From Xylaria sp. FL1777 (lineage: Eukaryota; Ascomycota; Sordariomycetes; Xylariales; Xylariaceae), in the NCBI GenBank assembly GCA_022578965.1, contig MU400571.1, forward strand, positions 178,213 through 242,212: a DNA stretch of 64,000 nucleotides, given 5' to 3'. Under the pieces are notes generated by a model. The model was not told the origin of the DNA, ran no database searches, and was given only the letters and a program-made list of their open reading frames with translations. Of the stretch, positions 10,804-23,400 are shown piece after piece; position 1 is the first letter of the stretch; each line of letters opens with the position of its first letter. The position numbers and the translations under genes were made by a program.

Positions 10804-12406
10804 TTATGCGATGTACCTAAAATCCGGGTGCCTGTAACCGAGATCAGCCTTCTCTTCCTCCGTAAGCCCTTCAAGCCGATGATCGCGACCACCACGCTCT
10901 CGGATGCGGTTTTCGCGTAGGCAGTAGAGAAGACCGAACACGGACAGGAACAAGACGACAACTTGCGCAGCGAAGTTGATAGAGTGGCCTATGTGGAAGT
11001 CGGGGCCGTCGCTCGGAAGATAGGCCCAGACGGCCAGAATACCTCCTAGGGTTCCGAGAGAGACAATATATCCGCTGGATACGGCACGGACGGATGCACC
11101 GGCCGCGTTGTTTATGCCCCATGAGAGGAATCCAGGGCCACCTGGGAATGCACCCACCGCACAGAGATAAACGGCAGCGTATTTGACTTGGCTACCAGTG
11201 CCCCAGCGCAGCAACCCGAAACCCGTGATGCCCAGGATAGTGAAAGCGGCAAGGTATATCCCACGCATTCTTGTTTTGTCACTTATGTACCCTATGGCAA
11301 CGGCGACTAGTGATGCAGCAACGAATACAGGGACGCTGTAGTATTGCGCCGTCAGTCCTTGATAGCCGATGTCCTGTAAGATGGTCGGGAGGAACACTGA
11401 TAGACCTTGAACTGTGATGTTTATAAAGAAGAACCCAGCCGCACAAACATAGTTGTTGATGTTGGTGACTGCACGCTTGATATGGCGCATCTCAACTTTC
11501 TCACTGCCAGAAGCCTTGTACTCTAAGCGAATCCGCTCAGCAGCGATCCATCTCTCACGCGTTGTCAGGTACTTGGAGGTTTCTGGGGTTTGCGGCAAGA
11601 TGAACGGCGCAATCGTTGCCGCTATAATTGTCAGGATTCCCTCGAAGAAGAATATGTTTCGCCATGTGTGTAATCTCGACCCGGCGATCCCCCATTCTGG
11701 AATCTGCGAGAATCCGGCAGCGAGTAGACCACCAAAGGCACCAGCAATAGAAGCGGCGGACACATATATGCCAACTCTGAAATATAACTCTTTTCTTTTA
11801 TAGAATGAACTCAGATAAAACGCGATACCAGGGCTGGATAGAAGATAGTTAGGACCACTATCCTTCCCAACGATGACTTGGACTTACAAGGTACCGCCCT
11901 CGAATATACCCAGCAATACGCGTACTCCGATTAGTTGCTCGTAGGTCTTCACGAAAGCTGTAGCTATGGATACAGCACCAAACCCGAAGACCAAAGATGG
12001 GATATAAAATCGTGGACCAACGCGTTTAAGGAGGATGTTCGAGGGGACTTCTACGACGACATAAACGATGTAGAATATACTTGTGGCGATGTTGAAGCGG
12101 TAACCGACCAGGTTCAAGTCCTCTGTCAGACCCTGAATCCGGGCATTGCCGATGTTTACTCTGATGATATCCAGTTAGCAGAAGAAACCATATTCAAGCT
12201 AGCGATACTTACCGGTCAAGGAAGCAGAGGAGATACAAGATGGTGAGCATAGGAACCAGCTGCCGATCGAGTTTCCTCCGTACAACTGTCTCTTCTCCAT
12301 CTGTCCAACCAGGTGACTCGACAGAGCCGCTGCTCTTGTCCTCGATCAGAACAGCCTCCGGAAGGGAGGCTTGTTTCTTTTCGTCGTTCTCCTGCACAGA
12401 TGCCAT
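10804..12406 (-). CDS. MFS transporter, Dal5/allantoate permease (anion:cation symporter) family
   Basis: This is a twelve-helix plasma-membrane proton symporter of the Dal5 family, whose members import allantoate, nicotinate (TNA1), pantothenate, biotin or similar organic anions; the substrate cannot be told from sequence. Exons on the minus strand are 12406-12213, 12160-11888 and 11833-10804, giving 498 residues. The introns (52 and 54 nt) restore FLDRVNIGNARIQGL and FEGGTFPGIAFYLSSFYKRK, both classic family motifs. Also seen are YVVVEVPSNILLKR, RVLLGIFEGG, WRNIFFFEG and LPQTPET. The start at 12406 is the first ATG, in an N-terminal cytosolic segment of about 50 residues. The C-terminus GYRHPDFRYIA is typical of the family. 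Its neighbour BNA7 makes a nicotinate-linked substrate plausible but unproven. Confidence 0.9.
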
Positions 12407-15270
12407 GATAACGGGAATGGTTGGCAGAGCAAGGTGAGAAGGGCTACGAGAAGAAACGAGCCTCCAAGCCAAGAACTTCCAGCATGCTATTTTATAAGAA
12501 ACCGAACTGCCATAGTGTTCACTCGCCCCGTCTCCAGCAGTGCCATAATCATATTCTAATCACCCATGTCGGGAAGCGTAGGGAGGCCATTTAACGGACT
12601 AACTCCATGGAGGGAAGGAGGCAGGGCCCAGACCATATTGCTTGATGCCAATGATGACCGGCACGTAGATCCCCTTCTCTGATTGCATCGATACACCAAT
12701 GTCTCGGAGTACCGATATCCCCTGTCCCGCCTAAAGCGGATATTCACCACCTTCCCCACACACGAGAAGCCCACACGGCAGTGTCAATAGTTAGCTCTGC
12801 GGGGAAGCTGAGGTTCGATAGCGGATGCCGTCAGGAACCCATGTTGGTGGCGCGAACTAGGTGGGCAGAACTGTATTACTATGTTGCCAAATGAGTTTGT
12901 GTTGCCTCGAAGAGACATAGTCTTCGTCGCAAAACCTACGACATGTCTTACTATCATAGATAATGTCAAATCAGAACAGTAAGGACGGTTGAAGTATATT
13001 CGACGACCACATACTATAAAATAAATGGATGTGGTGATTCACAATACCGTCGGTACCAAGGACATAGTTGCTTGGCAGATAAGCAAGCTAAGAGTCTAAT
13101 GACGCGGCAACGACTTGGCTGTTAGCATAGGTACCTACCTCCTCAGTACACCGCCATGTGGCTAGCTTAATGCGCCTACTAGATAAGAAGGCAATATCGA
13201 CAAATGTGTTGTAGTTCCATGGCTAGATGAAAGCTGAAAGAGCTTGTTGACCGGAGAAGAATATGCTCCATACTATGTGATGTCAGGTGGCGCAGCCATT
13301 GCCGATGAATAATCTCAGGTCTAACACACGTGTGGTTGCAAGGAATGTGATAGGTAGGTACCTATGTAGGTAAATGTAGGTATGCTTGAGAGTGCGCCAT
13401 GCGCAGGGGAGGTAGATCAGCCGCTTAAAAGTAACTATGAAATAGGTAGTTCCTATCCGGTACTACCTACATATTGTTGTTAAGAATTACTATAACTTTA
13501 GTATGTAACTGTAGTTTTGTGTACCTAGGTAGGTAACGAAATGGTTATAGCCTATTGTAGGTACCTAACAGTGATTTCTCTACGGTTAACCTAATTGGGC
13601 TACACCTTAACGATATCTACTCGGATCATGTATCACCAGGAAATGACACCCTATTGGCTACTTGAGAGCACCAAATTGATACCAGCCGCGCCATGAACTC
13701 AAGAACTTCTATGAACTTTGAAGCCGGCACAGCAACGCTGTTTAGGGTAGTTCGATATTTATATATCTTCCTCGCTCTTTTCGACTTCGCTCAGCCTTTC
13801 CATCTTTGATATGAAGACTCCGCCAGAGAAGTGTGGTGTATTTATTAGCCTTAATTCTAGTGGCGACAGCAGAGGGTGGTGTTCATCGGAGCTTGAGCCG
13901 CGGCAATACCATTAGTTGGCAAATGCGATAACGGCGAACCGTTACCTAGTTGGGCTCATTTACTTGCGCCCAAGAAAAATTGAAGCAGGTGGCTGCATGA
14001 CACGCATGATGGCGCCGAGAACTGATCACGTTGCACATTCGATTATGATCCATATATAATATTGCAGAGGTATTTTTTATTTTATTTCGTGACAATGTAT
14101 TGTATGAGGGTGTTGTGTTGTAGCTGGGTAATGTTGTAGGTAGGTGATCCTTTGTCTAGTATACCTACTATATCCAAGGCGAGAAACAACGATGGCTGGC
14201 ACCCGTGCTAACAAAGTGTGGATCGAGGTCGGCAGCCTGAACTTTGGACTTCTAGACCGCCTAGGTAATTTAAACGAGAACAAAGAAGAAAACAACAGAG
14301 CAGAGAAGAATCTAGCAAGTACATGCTAGTTGTGCATCTGTGCGACGTACCGGTCCATAGTATGGATTATGTAGTACATCACACCGCCAAGATAAGAAAT
14401 AGAAAACATGCAAGATTGTTTCAGAGATATGTTGAAGTAAGTGTGACCTTGGACCGTTATTGCGACGCGGCAGCAGACAGAGAAATGGGCATTTCATACA
14501 TAGTCCTGCCTAATGCAAAGGTATGTGGAGTGTAGTGCCATAGTACACCGCCAGTCTAAACCCAATACATCGAGTTATAAACAGAATGCGACATGCTTGA
14601 TCCTGACTTGTAACGAGTATCACAAGCCCTTCCCGAGTTCCTGCAATAATTCGAACCAAGGGATGACGGGATCGCAAAGGTGCATTACATGAGGCTGTTT
14701 CGAATTCCAGCCTTTCGACCAATAAATCTGGCACAAATATAACACTCGTTGAAGAAAGTAGCCCAGATAGGCAATTTGCTACCCGGATCATAACATTGCG
14801 ACCGTGTGCGACCGGCGTTCCCGCCTTGGCCGGGCCCCCGGGTCTCAATCGCGCAAGCGCACCGTCTGGAAATAAAACAGCCTCGGACTCAAGTGTATGT
14901 AGCGCGCCATGAAACAAACATCGCCTAAGGAAACCAAAAAAGGAAAAGAAACGCTGAATCGCAATGGGCTCTGCATTTGGCGCACCATACATATACTCTG
15001 CGCCTAACTAGCGACCCCCTCGTCGAACTGCCAGCCACGAGATGCCGCATCTGCATTGAAGAAAGCTCTAGCTCTCCACTGAGCCAATCAGGCAGGGCCC
15101 CGCCATTGCTATCGCAAGCGCAATTGCGCAGATCGCATCGAAACACGTCAGGCAGCGGGGCAGCAAGGAAGACGAGGGGTACAATTGGCTGGGGCCCCGC
15201 TGGATGGGAATAAACAGGTCCCGCCGGGGGCCCAGCTCCGGTCCGGGACTAGTACACGTTGTACAGAGTT

Positions 15271-15300
15271 GTGCGCTAAAGAGCGCTAAGGAGCGCTAAA
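15271..15300. repeat. Three tandem copies of a 10-bp unit
   Basis: Consensus GAGCGCTAAA; the copies differ by one or two bases. Each contains the palindrome AGCGCT or a close match. Confidence 0.75.
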
Positions 15301-16283
15301 GAAATCCACAGCAGGATTGCGCCCGCTTAAATCCCGTTCCGTACTAGCGCAGGAACCGTGATCGCAAGTCTAACTCAACGTCAAGCGCCTTCGCATCTCG
15401 TTATTGGCGGCCACCCTTTTTGTTTTTTGCGACGCAATGCGCCGGCGGCGGCTGGCGGTTAAAGGAACCCCCCGATACCGTTAAGATTGTCGCAAGTAAG
15501 ATGTCGTTCTTGCGATGCGCTCAGCTCGAAGAAGAAAGGGATGCTCGTAAGCGCGCGATTGTGGTATGCAAGGGTGTGACGACCGGGCCACCCGTTCGAT
15601 CTGGTGACGGCTCATGATGGCTTCTGTCTGGGTTTAAATCTTCCCTTGCTTTTCCAGGGGCCACTGCAATTAAAATTGGATGGGTGGGCTGTTGTATTGT
15701 GAGCGATGGCTTCTGCGCCTTTAAAACCAATCTTGGAAGCTATACTCGCGACAAAACAGACAAAGGAGGTACATTGATCAAGGTAACTGTGCGCCAAAGG
15801 TCACCCGCATACGCACATCGACAATCGCATACTGCCAATGCAAACTCAAACAGCTAGATACGGGCCAGCACAACACGCACCTTCCGACGCCTTCGATCGT
15901 TGGACTCAGGTGCGACAGGAAGAGGGAGGTGTCTACGCTCGGACCTGATGAGAAACAAACCATGTAAGGTCATTGTGTATGGTACGAGGTAGCATCTCGA
16001 AGGAGCAACACCGTGCTATGCTGAATTGTATCATGTATTTTGACAGCTAAAGTATAGAAATTTTTATGGTACCTGATATCATGCCCCATCCCGATTAACA
16101 ATGGAGATAAGAGTCGGGACGAGTAGATAGACGGGAAAAGACAGACAAACACGATGCGAACCACTCTCAATATACCATCACCAACCGTAGAGTGGAAAGC
16201 AACACCGCCCCAATTCAACACGATCACACCCACGGCGTGCTCGTAGACTGGTCCCGGTTTAGTGATTTTTGGCACTATAGTTT

Positions 16284-16304
16284 GGCGCGTCAGCCAGACG
16301 CGCC
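16284..16304. other. GC-rich perfect stem-loop
   Basis: Arms GGCGCGTC and GACGCGCC (8 bp) flank a five-base loop. Five bases further on, 16309-16323 is a second hairpin with CCCCC/GGGGG arms. Such closely spaced stems suggest structured RNA or a cruciform; function unknown. Confidence 0.5.
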
Positions 16305-16802
16305 TCGTCCCCCGACCTGGGGGCACAGCCGAATTTACTTGGAACCGTCGATTTTCTAACTGCCATCACCGCCACGTCTTTCACACTCTTCAACAATTTT
16401 CCTCATTTCCAACAGGCGTTTGCCATCTTGTGGATCGCGGTCTTTACCGCATGAGGCAAAAGCAGGTGCTTTGGAAACGAGACCGCGAAAAGCAAAAGTG
16501 CAGGCGCGAATCCAACGCCAACCCATAGAAATTCCTTGATAGAAAGAGTCGTTCCCAGCGTAGCGTTTTGTTGTTGAAGATAAGGAATGTAACGGCCACA
16601 AAGCCTCACTATTAAACCTTGGTTCCATTTGCGCCTTCCAAAACCCAAGGATGTGACTCCAGTGCCAAAAAAAGTAAAATAAATCTAATCCCATTCCTAA
16701 TGTCGAGATGGCCCCCCAAAGTCATCGTATGTACCCGCGCATCCGCGCAGAAGATTTGCGCCAGTGCCAAACCTCGGGTTTAGCTCGGAACCGACCAGCT
16801 CC

Positions 16803-16825
16803 TCGTTGCGCCGACGGCGCAACGA
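16803..16825. other. 10-bp perfect stem with 3-base loop past the regulator gene
   Basis: Arms TCGTTGCGCC and GGCGCAACGA enclose GAC. It lies about 110 bp beyond the stop codon of the minus-strand Zn2Cys6 gene, so it may be part of that gene's 3' UTR. Confidence 0.5.
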
Positions 16826-16935
16826 ACTTGCGTCAAATGATGTACAGCGAAGAGGCAAAGAACCCTACAGAATGCTGGCTATGATGTCGGAGCCGTCCTA
16901 CTTGTTGCTGTCGTAATAAGGAATGCGTCACTGGC

Positions 16936-18990
16936 CTACCGCTTCCGTTTCTTGTTCTTATCGGTCGCAACCGTAGGTGCTGCGATAGGAGCGGCAGGCA
17001 AAAGAGCAGGCGGTGCCGGAACCTCAAGTGACTTTAGTGGGACACCCATATGACGCCCATATCGTCCCTTCCGCCCGTTACCTTCATCTTCGCTGATGCA
17101 TTGGTCGGCGCTAAGGCCTGCATCCCGGCAGCGACCGCAAGGCCGTTGACGATCACAGCCTTTTTTGCTCTTTCGGCATCGCTGGCAACGGGGTTTGGTT
17201 GATAAGTCTGGCTGCTCCTCGTCACCAGGCTGGCCTGACATCGCCGAAGCAATGGAGGGCTTGCGCGATTGGTTAGGCAGAGATGAAGGTGACATTGGGC
17301 CAGTAGCCACAGTACCAGACTTTTTTGGCTTCGCAGTACTGGTCTTAGGTGTTTTTGTGGTCTTTGGTTTACTGGATTTGGTACCGGATAGTCGAGGCTT
17401 CCCAAGAATTTGAGCCTTTGCTTTGTTATCACCAGGTTGCAAGCCCTGGGCGCTCTCTCTAGCGCCATCTTCCAGATTAGCATCGTCCACACTCGCTTCA
17501 GCGTTGTTGTGGTGGGGTATAAAATGGCTATCTGTAGTTGGGTGAATCTTGTGCGCAGACCCGTCCTTATCAAGCTTCTGTCGACGAGCCGGAGGGAGCT
17601 CATCTTCGTTGTCACTACCACTATCGCTTGTCGCACCGGTCGAGGAAGCGATTTCCGCCTTGCCGCTGAAGGTGTCATCCAGAGTCGAAGCAGAGGTCCT
17701 GCCATGGGAAACGTTGGACATTTCACCCAGTCTCATAAGCTGGATTGCGACATCTTTATCCTCTTCAGACACACAACTGCCAATAGTAGGGTCGGGAGTC
17801 GGGAGGATGCCCGATCCATTATTCGGGTAGCCTATGCTGCCCCGATGGCGTCTTGATTCAGCAACCGGGGTTGCAAATATGCCTTGTTGGCCATACCCAT
17901 TGTAACTCTGAGGAGATTGAAGCGGTTGAGGGTTTGTAAAGGGGTTCTGACCAGGGTGGGGAAAAGGCATCGACGGTCGCTGATGCTCTACACGACGAGC
18001 AGGAGACACCGAGGGATTCGATGTGGCTGCAGGCATCTGCGGCGGAGCAAATAATGGTAGTTCCTACATGTAACTGGTGATTAGGCATTGAGTTCGGGAT
18101 GGATGAAGGTTCCGTAGGCTTACAGAGCTCTCAAACTTAGCGCGCTTGCGACGACCACCCTCAACGATGTTGTCTACACTAATATCGGTGTTGCCGATAT
18201 GATCCTTTGCTTTGCTAGACACGGAGCCAGCAGCACCATCACCACTACTGTAGCCATTGACACTGTCGTCATAGTTGGAGCCGTGGTTCTTAGTAGAACG
18301 AGAGCGCCCCTTCTTCCCAGCTGGGTTTGTGCTGACAGATGTGCTACGCCGCCCACCATTTCCACTGGGAGAAGGGCTGCGCCTGCGGGACGCCCTTGAG
18401 CCAGGTCTAGAAATATGGTGACCCATTTGATGGGCCGTATACTCCAGGGACGCCGGCTGGAAAGTCGTAGGATTGAACGGACCAGCCGATGGAGAAGGCT
18501 CTTCGATAACTCTGACGTGAACGACCATATTGTTACTGAAGTTCTCGTATCTTGCGATTAGTGTATTGTTCCGATCGTCCTCAAAACTAATACCCGCGAC
18601 GCCGTGGTATAAGCCATAGAAATTCTTAACGGTAGAGATTATAGACTCTGTGTCATCATGAGGGTATATTTGAACACGCAAAGGGAGCCGCGCTCGGTAT
18701 TGGGGGGATTGAGGGCAGAGGAGCTCGAATTGAACATGTTTGGGGGCTACAAGTTGCCGAGGGGAGACGCTTCCACTGTGGGAGCTGGTAGAAGCGCCTG
18801 CATATGGCTCAATCGGCGACGCGGAAGTCATTTTACTCCCCTGGTGGACTATCGATGTGTCGAGGGCAAGTTTGGCAGTAGAGTAGGCCTGCTGGAAAGT
18901 GTGATGAGAAGCGCCCGCAATAGGTCGGGTGTTGGTCGACAGCTGATGGGAGGACGAGGGTTTGGCCGTTAGGAGGCTGGACACGTCCAT
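16936..18990 (-). CDS. Zn2Cys6 transcription factor with PB1/ubiquitin-like N-terminal region
   Basis: This is a predicted nuclear DNA-binding regulator. Exons on the minus strand are 18990-18124 and 18063-16936, giving 664 residues; the intron 18123-18064 is in phase 0 and joins KFESS to ELPLFAPP. Residues about 85-165 form a conserved beta-grasp-like stretch (VQFELLCPQSP, YGLYHGVAGISFEDD, NMVVHVRVIEEP). A basic Ser/Arg-rich middle follows. Unusually for this class, the binuclear zinc cluster is C-terminal: CQRCRKSKKGCDRQRPCGRC with the sixth Cys in DQC, residues about 582-611. A basic tail (KNKKRKR) is a likely nuclear signal. I know this architecture from conserved fungal proteins but cannot name the gene. 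Two GTAAGT donors on the minus strand near 19440 and 19623 suggest a spliced 5' leader. Confidence 0.82.
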
Positions 18991-20168
18991 CACCTTCTCG
19001 GGCAGACCCTCGATCGCTACCTTTGTAGTATTTATTGGTAGTTAAATTCGAGGGTCCTCAATCGCGACTGAATGCCCCGACGGCTCTTATGTCGAGAGGT
19101 GAATGGCAAGGGCAAGGACAAGGGCGGTCAAAACCCGATCGCAAGACGGGAAGGAGGGTGGAGGTATTCGAGGCCTCGACGATGTCGCCTTGTGTATCTG
19201 ATGATGGCTCACGTTAGCTCGACGTCTCGAACAGTAGTGGAAGGGGAGGAAATGGGCGGGCGTTGAGGGTGGACAGTGTTGCTCGTCGTCGGCGACCATG
19301 GTTGGTGTGAGAGGTAGCATTCTGTGGCACGCTGATGGCACCATGGTGCCGAGGCGGATTTGCAAGACCATGAGGACGGCTGCGGTCTCCATTGGGACAA
19401 ACATCGGATCGCGTATGGCGACAGACTCTGAAAAACTTACCGAGACACAGAGCGGATGGTGTTGTCGTGTCAGAGACGCATGAACTCGACCTTGAGCCCT
19501 GGTGCCCCGAGTCGGTCTACAAGAGCAGCGGGTCAGCGTTAGGGGAGCGAAATCGAGCGGGTTTGAAAGCTGGGCTAGCGAGATAGACAACGATGAGGGC
19601 GGAGATGGATTAGGAAGACTTACCGGGAAGAATGGGCGTGGTTAGATGGGTGGTCTGGTCAAGGGATCGGTTCGTGTGAAAGAGGAGGTAGAGGAGAGAG
19701 CGAGGTTTTGCACAGTACCGGGTGAGTCTCAAAAAAGGCTTGCCCACACAGTTAGTGAACTTGGGAAGTGGTGGGTGCAAGTACCCGTGCAAATGTGCCA
19801 TTCCTACCGCTTGTAGGTACCTAACGCAACTGCCTACAGGTAGCACCTAACCCGCCTGGAGCTCCCCCCTACTGTGCACACCACGACCACTAAAGGAGCA
19901 ACTAGCACTGCGTCACTTTGATAACACAGCTTGGAGGTACCACAGTACCCAGCCTGCACAAATTGCCAAATCAACCACGAAATGAGCATGTGGAAAGGGT
20001 CAATTCGCGGGTTTTGATGGGAAATTGAACTATTGGTAACATCCATCCCTCTCTTCAAACATTTAATTGTAATTATTAGGGATGGTTGAGGGCGACTTGA
20101 GCATACCTCCTGTATTCTCCTCTCTCTACATACCTACCTGGCGACACACATACGCATACACACCTGGG

Positions 20169-20189
20169 CACACACACACACACACACAC
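20169..20189. repeat. CA dinucleotide microsatellite
   Basis: About ten CA units without interruption. Confidence 0.95.
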
Positions 20190-20448
20190 TACCTACAAGT
20201 TATACTTGGGAACATGCATGATGGTCCATGGATACCTCCTAGTTCAAGTTTCCCAACATTCCATCAGCCCAGCGACACCTGATAGCTAGCTCCAGGAAAT
20301 AAATTACGCCTACCACCCCCAAGCGAAAGTCAAAATCGCCACATTGCATTTACCTCCATAGCAGCATGCCTCCCTGCGTAGCAGGCGAGATGCCCACATT
20401 CAGCGTCGCTACTGGTTTGCCTCGAGGTATCTATCTACAGTACCTAGG

Positions 20449-20465
20449 TATCTATCTATCTATCT
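20449..20465. repeat. TATC tetranucleotide repeat
   Basis: About four TATC units, followed by GGTAGG units, in gene-free DNA. Confidence 0.85.
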
Positions 20466-23400
20466 CGGAGGTAGGTAGGTGCCTCATGCATGGTTGTTGT
20501 GTTGCTGTCAGACACATGCGACACTGGACCTCGAACTAGCTAGGCCTAGGAAATGATGGAAATTGTGCTCAATATCACACACATGTCTTGATAAGAGGGC
20601 CTCGACAGACTGGTCCATTGTGCGCAGTGTACACCATCGGTCGACTTACCTAAGGGTAGATTAGGTATGCGACCTATAGTTGAGGTAGTTCGTATCGTTT
20701 GTGCCTCAAAAACCGGTGAAGACGTCTGCGTGTTATGTATTTCCCAACTTGTGCGAAAAGGTCTACTCGGTCCGTGTGGTGTGTTGTTCACTTGTAACAG
20801 CCAGTCAAGTCTGGCAGAAGTGTCCGCTTGGTTGCGTTCAGAATGGAGGCCCAAGCGATTCTACGGGCTGCGGTGGACTGCACCTAGACGAATTGGATTT
20901 GCGACTGGCTGAACTTACTGTACTATGCTCGAGTGAGCCGGCGGTCCCCTTTCGGGTCTTCTTTGCTGCTCGCTTTCCAGTAGGAACCTTTCAGGACCGG
21001 CTCGAACCAAGCAAGCGTCTAGGTTAGGCAAGTAGCGACTGGCCTGGCCACCCTCAAGCTCGCCCGATGCGCCATCAAGCCGGTTCTGCACCCGGCCTCC
21101 AGGGCCCTAGTGTAGATGGTTATCTACTCCCCGGGCGCTAGATTGCTTGTGACTCGGAGCGTTTGGCTGTGACCAGCCGGCTTAGTGGGACAAGTGCTGG
21201 CGCGATTACGTGTGGAAAATACTCCCCAGCTTCGGTCGCATTGCCGTCACCCAAAGTCACAACTTACTGGGTAGAGGCCGAACTGGAGGGTCCCTGTTGT
21301 GAGCGAAAGAATGCCCTGCGCAGTCTGCGCAATACGATGATGAACACGCCATCCTTTGGCGCCGCCGTCATTGTGGAGAAAGGGTGCGACAGGGGACTTG
21401 CGACTGCGGGCTGAGCAGGACGCTAGTTACCCACTCTACGACATCTCTACTGCTATTATTATGTGCAGATATGTAGACGACGAATCCTGCGCAACGCTTA
21501 TCATGGCAGTGGCAGTACGGGGGCTTCTCCTGGTGCGAAGCTGGCCTTGGGGAGCGTCTCGCCTGCTGCGAATGCCAAGTAAATTCGCAAATCTTGGGTT
21601 ATCAGGTGCCGCTCTGCTAGTCTGCTAACGTAGCTTGCGCGGTCACAACGAACTTCGTGGACGGGGATCTCAGGTCAGTCAAGTGGCCAAGCCAACGGCC
21701 GATCCAGCCAATGGAGCCGGCATGCGCCAACTTGTCAGAACAGGGGTACCCGTCCTCACCGTGTGTCTGCATGATTTCTGCAGATGGGTAGGTTGGTGTG
21801 AAGCAGCGTGCTGGAGAACCACAGTGACGAACTCCCGTCTATCTAGATACATTATGGAATACGCTGGGTGAATAGTAGTCTACTTGGTAGGTATACGCGC
21901 ATGGCCAGTCGCATATAAAATGCGTTTTTAAACATGCTAAGCAAGAACAGGTATGCCAGGAGAGGTCTGATGGCTGTCACCGAGGGCCATCATCGTCATC
22001 GTAGACCAGGACTCTAACCTAACTAGGTATCCATCTATGCACACAAGAAAGATCGGCATTTATGCCTCCATGTACCTTGTGTTTCATTGTATTTCCAGGG
22101 CCACACCATCTCGGCAATAAGGAATTGCAATGAATTGAACACCAGAACGAAGAGCCCGAGATCTGCTGGCTTTAGAATGAGACCCTGTGATTCCGAACCG
22201 AGTTTGAAAGAGAACAGCTGTGGCAAGTCATGGTGTAATTTTTGACGCTCGAAAACTATACAAAGCTATTACGGGAAGCCAAGCCCTTCGTGGGATAAGG
22301 TCTTGTGAGTGTGGAGTAAGAAAGCGGCGGAAACGTTCTTATTGAGGGAAAGGCAGAGAAGATGGATGTAAGATGCGTTGGCCGAGTTTTACTTACATCA
22401 AATCAATCCCCCAGAAAGGCCCTGTTCTTACAACGCAAGCCCCATCTTCTCGAACACGCTGTCACGCTATCAGGAGGGCTGGCGAGCTGGCGAGCGCAGA
22501 GCTCTTGTTCGTGCAGCCAAGTGCAGCACCCTGGGTTGCGCTCTGCGAATCAGAGGTCTCCATGCATTCTTTGTTTGTTTTCGCATGCGCGACCGAAGAC
22601 GACTAATAGTGTGTGGTCCGTAAACATCTCGCCAGATCAGGCCTCTGGAGACACGCGCGCCCTCAAGTGCGAAAACAAACAGAGGAAAACAAGGGTTAGC
22701 TAGAAGGGCCGCGACCAGCAGCGTTGTTTCGAAACGACCTTTGTGGCAGGTCGCGGAAGTATGCTTTCCTCTCTTGACCGCTCTCTTACTACATACCAAC
22801 CATAGATAGTAGTAAGAAGCTTTTCGCCCAATAGAAAACATCTTGCCCTCTCAATGTGTGAATTCTTAGGTACACTATTTATCTGCGCTAACGTACACCG
22901 CACCTAGTTAGGTACATGGTACAACGTACTGCCTGGCTTGTTCAGGCCCTGTTCTTCCACTTGACCCTATTATCTTGTCGTAGGAAATGGAAGAAGCATG
23001 GTCGACTGTCCATTCTGGGGTTGCGAAGGGTTGGGAATTATCTATTAGCCTACTTGAAGTATCTAAGGTAAGGTGATTAGTGTACGGTCAGTCGGCATTT
23101 CAATGGGCGCATCGCAGGCCAGACAGTCAACACTACGGTATCCAGGCAGGTAAGTAATATTATAGCTTTGTTTACCGAGTTTCCGCTTGTTGCCACGACT
23201 AACTGATGGCTGGCATGCAAGATGGATGGGTGTCTTTGATACTACCACATTTTGCGAGATTGCGCAGCCAATCGTTTGGATAAAACACGGGACGGTGGCG
23301 GGCGACCCCTTGACCGGGAGGTATTTATTACAGCATTGATCGCGGCACCCGATAGTTTCAATCCTTTTTACTAGAAGAGCAGCGCATACGAACAAGCCGT

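Larger units (their letters stand above)
12407..16935. other. Gene-free interval of 4.5 kb
   Basis: No convincing coding exon is visible; the longest frame (14510-14992, minus) has no family motif and a low-complexity look. The stretch 13.1-13.6 kb is crowded with TAGGTACCTA-type palindromes. From 14.8 kb the DNA turns G+C rich and contains a 10-bp tandem triplet (15271-15300) and GC-rich stem-loops (16284-16323 and 16803-16825). An unrecognised non-coding RNA or UTR could lie here. Confidence 0.45.

Noticed and set aside
14510..14992. 160-codon minus-strand frame
   Set aside because: No conserved block, no introns or neighbours supporting a gene.
19087..19590. 167-codon minus-strand frame before the zinc-cluster gene
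   Set aside because: Lies in the probable spliced 5' leader, interrupted by a GTAAGT donor; residues show no domain.
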